Below are positions 33,227 through 33,460 of a stretch of DNA of 33,460 nucleotides, one piece after another. Source of the stretch: Alphaproteobacteria bacterium (GTDB lineage Bacteria; Pseudomonadota; Alphaproteobacteria; Acetobacterales; Acetobacteraceae); assembly GCA_017307285.1 (NCBI GenBank), contig JAFKFI010000085.1, positions 1-33,460 of the forward strand. The letters run 5' to 3'. The notes beneath the pieces were generated by a model. That model did no database searches, was not told the DNA's origin, and saw only the letters and a list, made by a program, of their open reading frames with translations. The first letter of the stretch is position 1; every line of letters begins with the position of its first letter. The translations under genes and the position numbers were made by a program.

Positions 33227-33460
33227 AAGCGCTCTCCCCCGCCAGCACCGGCATGGGACTGGCGATTTGCTCCCCGGCCGTCAGGGCTAGCGATCGGAAC
33301 ACCAACCCGAGCCAGATTTGGCCGGAGCAAGCATTGATCTCGCTCGGCACTAAGGCTTGGGAGTCGTTCGGGCGAGTCTCAAGCTTCGGAGAACGTGGCG
33401 CCTGCGGAGAGCGAATTTGGCGCTTGTTGCGGTCGAGAAATATCAAGCTCCTGACGGAGA
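33227..33460. other. Window end, nothing recognised
   Basis: 234 bp after the broken transposase. An open minus-strand frame (33045-33446) is a shadow without family features. No IS right end could be identified, so the deletion boundary on this side is unknown. Confidence 0.35.

Overview
The window is GC-rich DNA with no rRNA, tRNA or CRISPR array. It looks like the chromosome of a soil or water alphaproteobacterium, perhaps Rhodospirillales or Hyphomicrobiales. That placement is an inference from the many branched-chain-type periplasmic binding proteins, the orphan CoxL-type subunit, GreB, the DUF883 protein and the abundance of CoA and monooxygenase genes. No transcriptional regulator was recognised anywhere in the 33 kb.

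Layout. 1-3.3 kb is housekeeping or stress-related: a partial Pro/Arg-rich ORF, a long SDR, an exported MsrA, GreB and a DUF883 membrane-anchored protein. 3.4-5.9 kb is an orphan molybdopterin hydroxylase subunit. 5.8-11.9 kb is a minus-strand run: enoyl-CoA hydratase-like, a small GIY-YIG-like protein, acyl-CoA dehydrogenase, two solute-binding proteins and an HSL-type esterase. 12.0-19.8 kb holds a TIM-barrel amidohydrolase with a small barrel protein, a second crotonase, a Cys-less isochorismatase-like protein, a binding protein plus esterase pair, and an SDR. 22.5-23.7 kb is a luciferase-like flavin monooxygenase. 26.0-28.4 kb is an SDR plus Baeyer-Villiger monooxygenase operon. 29.3-32.6 kb holds a tandem-domain CMD protein, another binding protein and an SGNH hydrolase.

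Between the intact genes lies a dense set of decayed genes that ordinary ORF calling would miss or misname: a fragment of a binding-protein paralog (18.55 kb); a GH13/trehalose-synthase-like gene with two nonsense codons and frameshifts (19.9-20.98 kb), joined head to head to a truncated LivK-type gene (20.99-21.98 kb); a collapsed crotonase-LivF-LivH-LivM block (23.8-25.05 kb); a RidA-family gene broken by one inserted base (25.07-25.49 kb); a family-3 binding protein fragment and a BVMO tail (28.5-29.08 kb); and SRAP and IS5-family transposase remnants (32.7-33.2 kb).

Taken together (inference), the intact enzymes could form a route for alicyclic or terpenoid compounds: flavin monooxygenase, SDR (alcohol to ketone), BVMO (ketone to lactone), esterases (lactone opening), then acyl-CoA dehydrogenase and crotonases. 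Four binding proteins would supply or sense substrate, but no intact permease or ATPase is present in the window.
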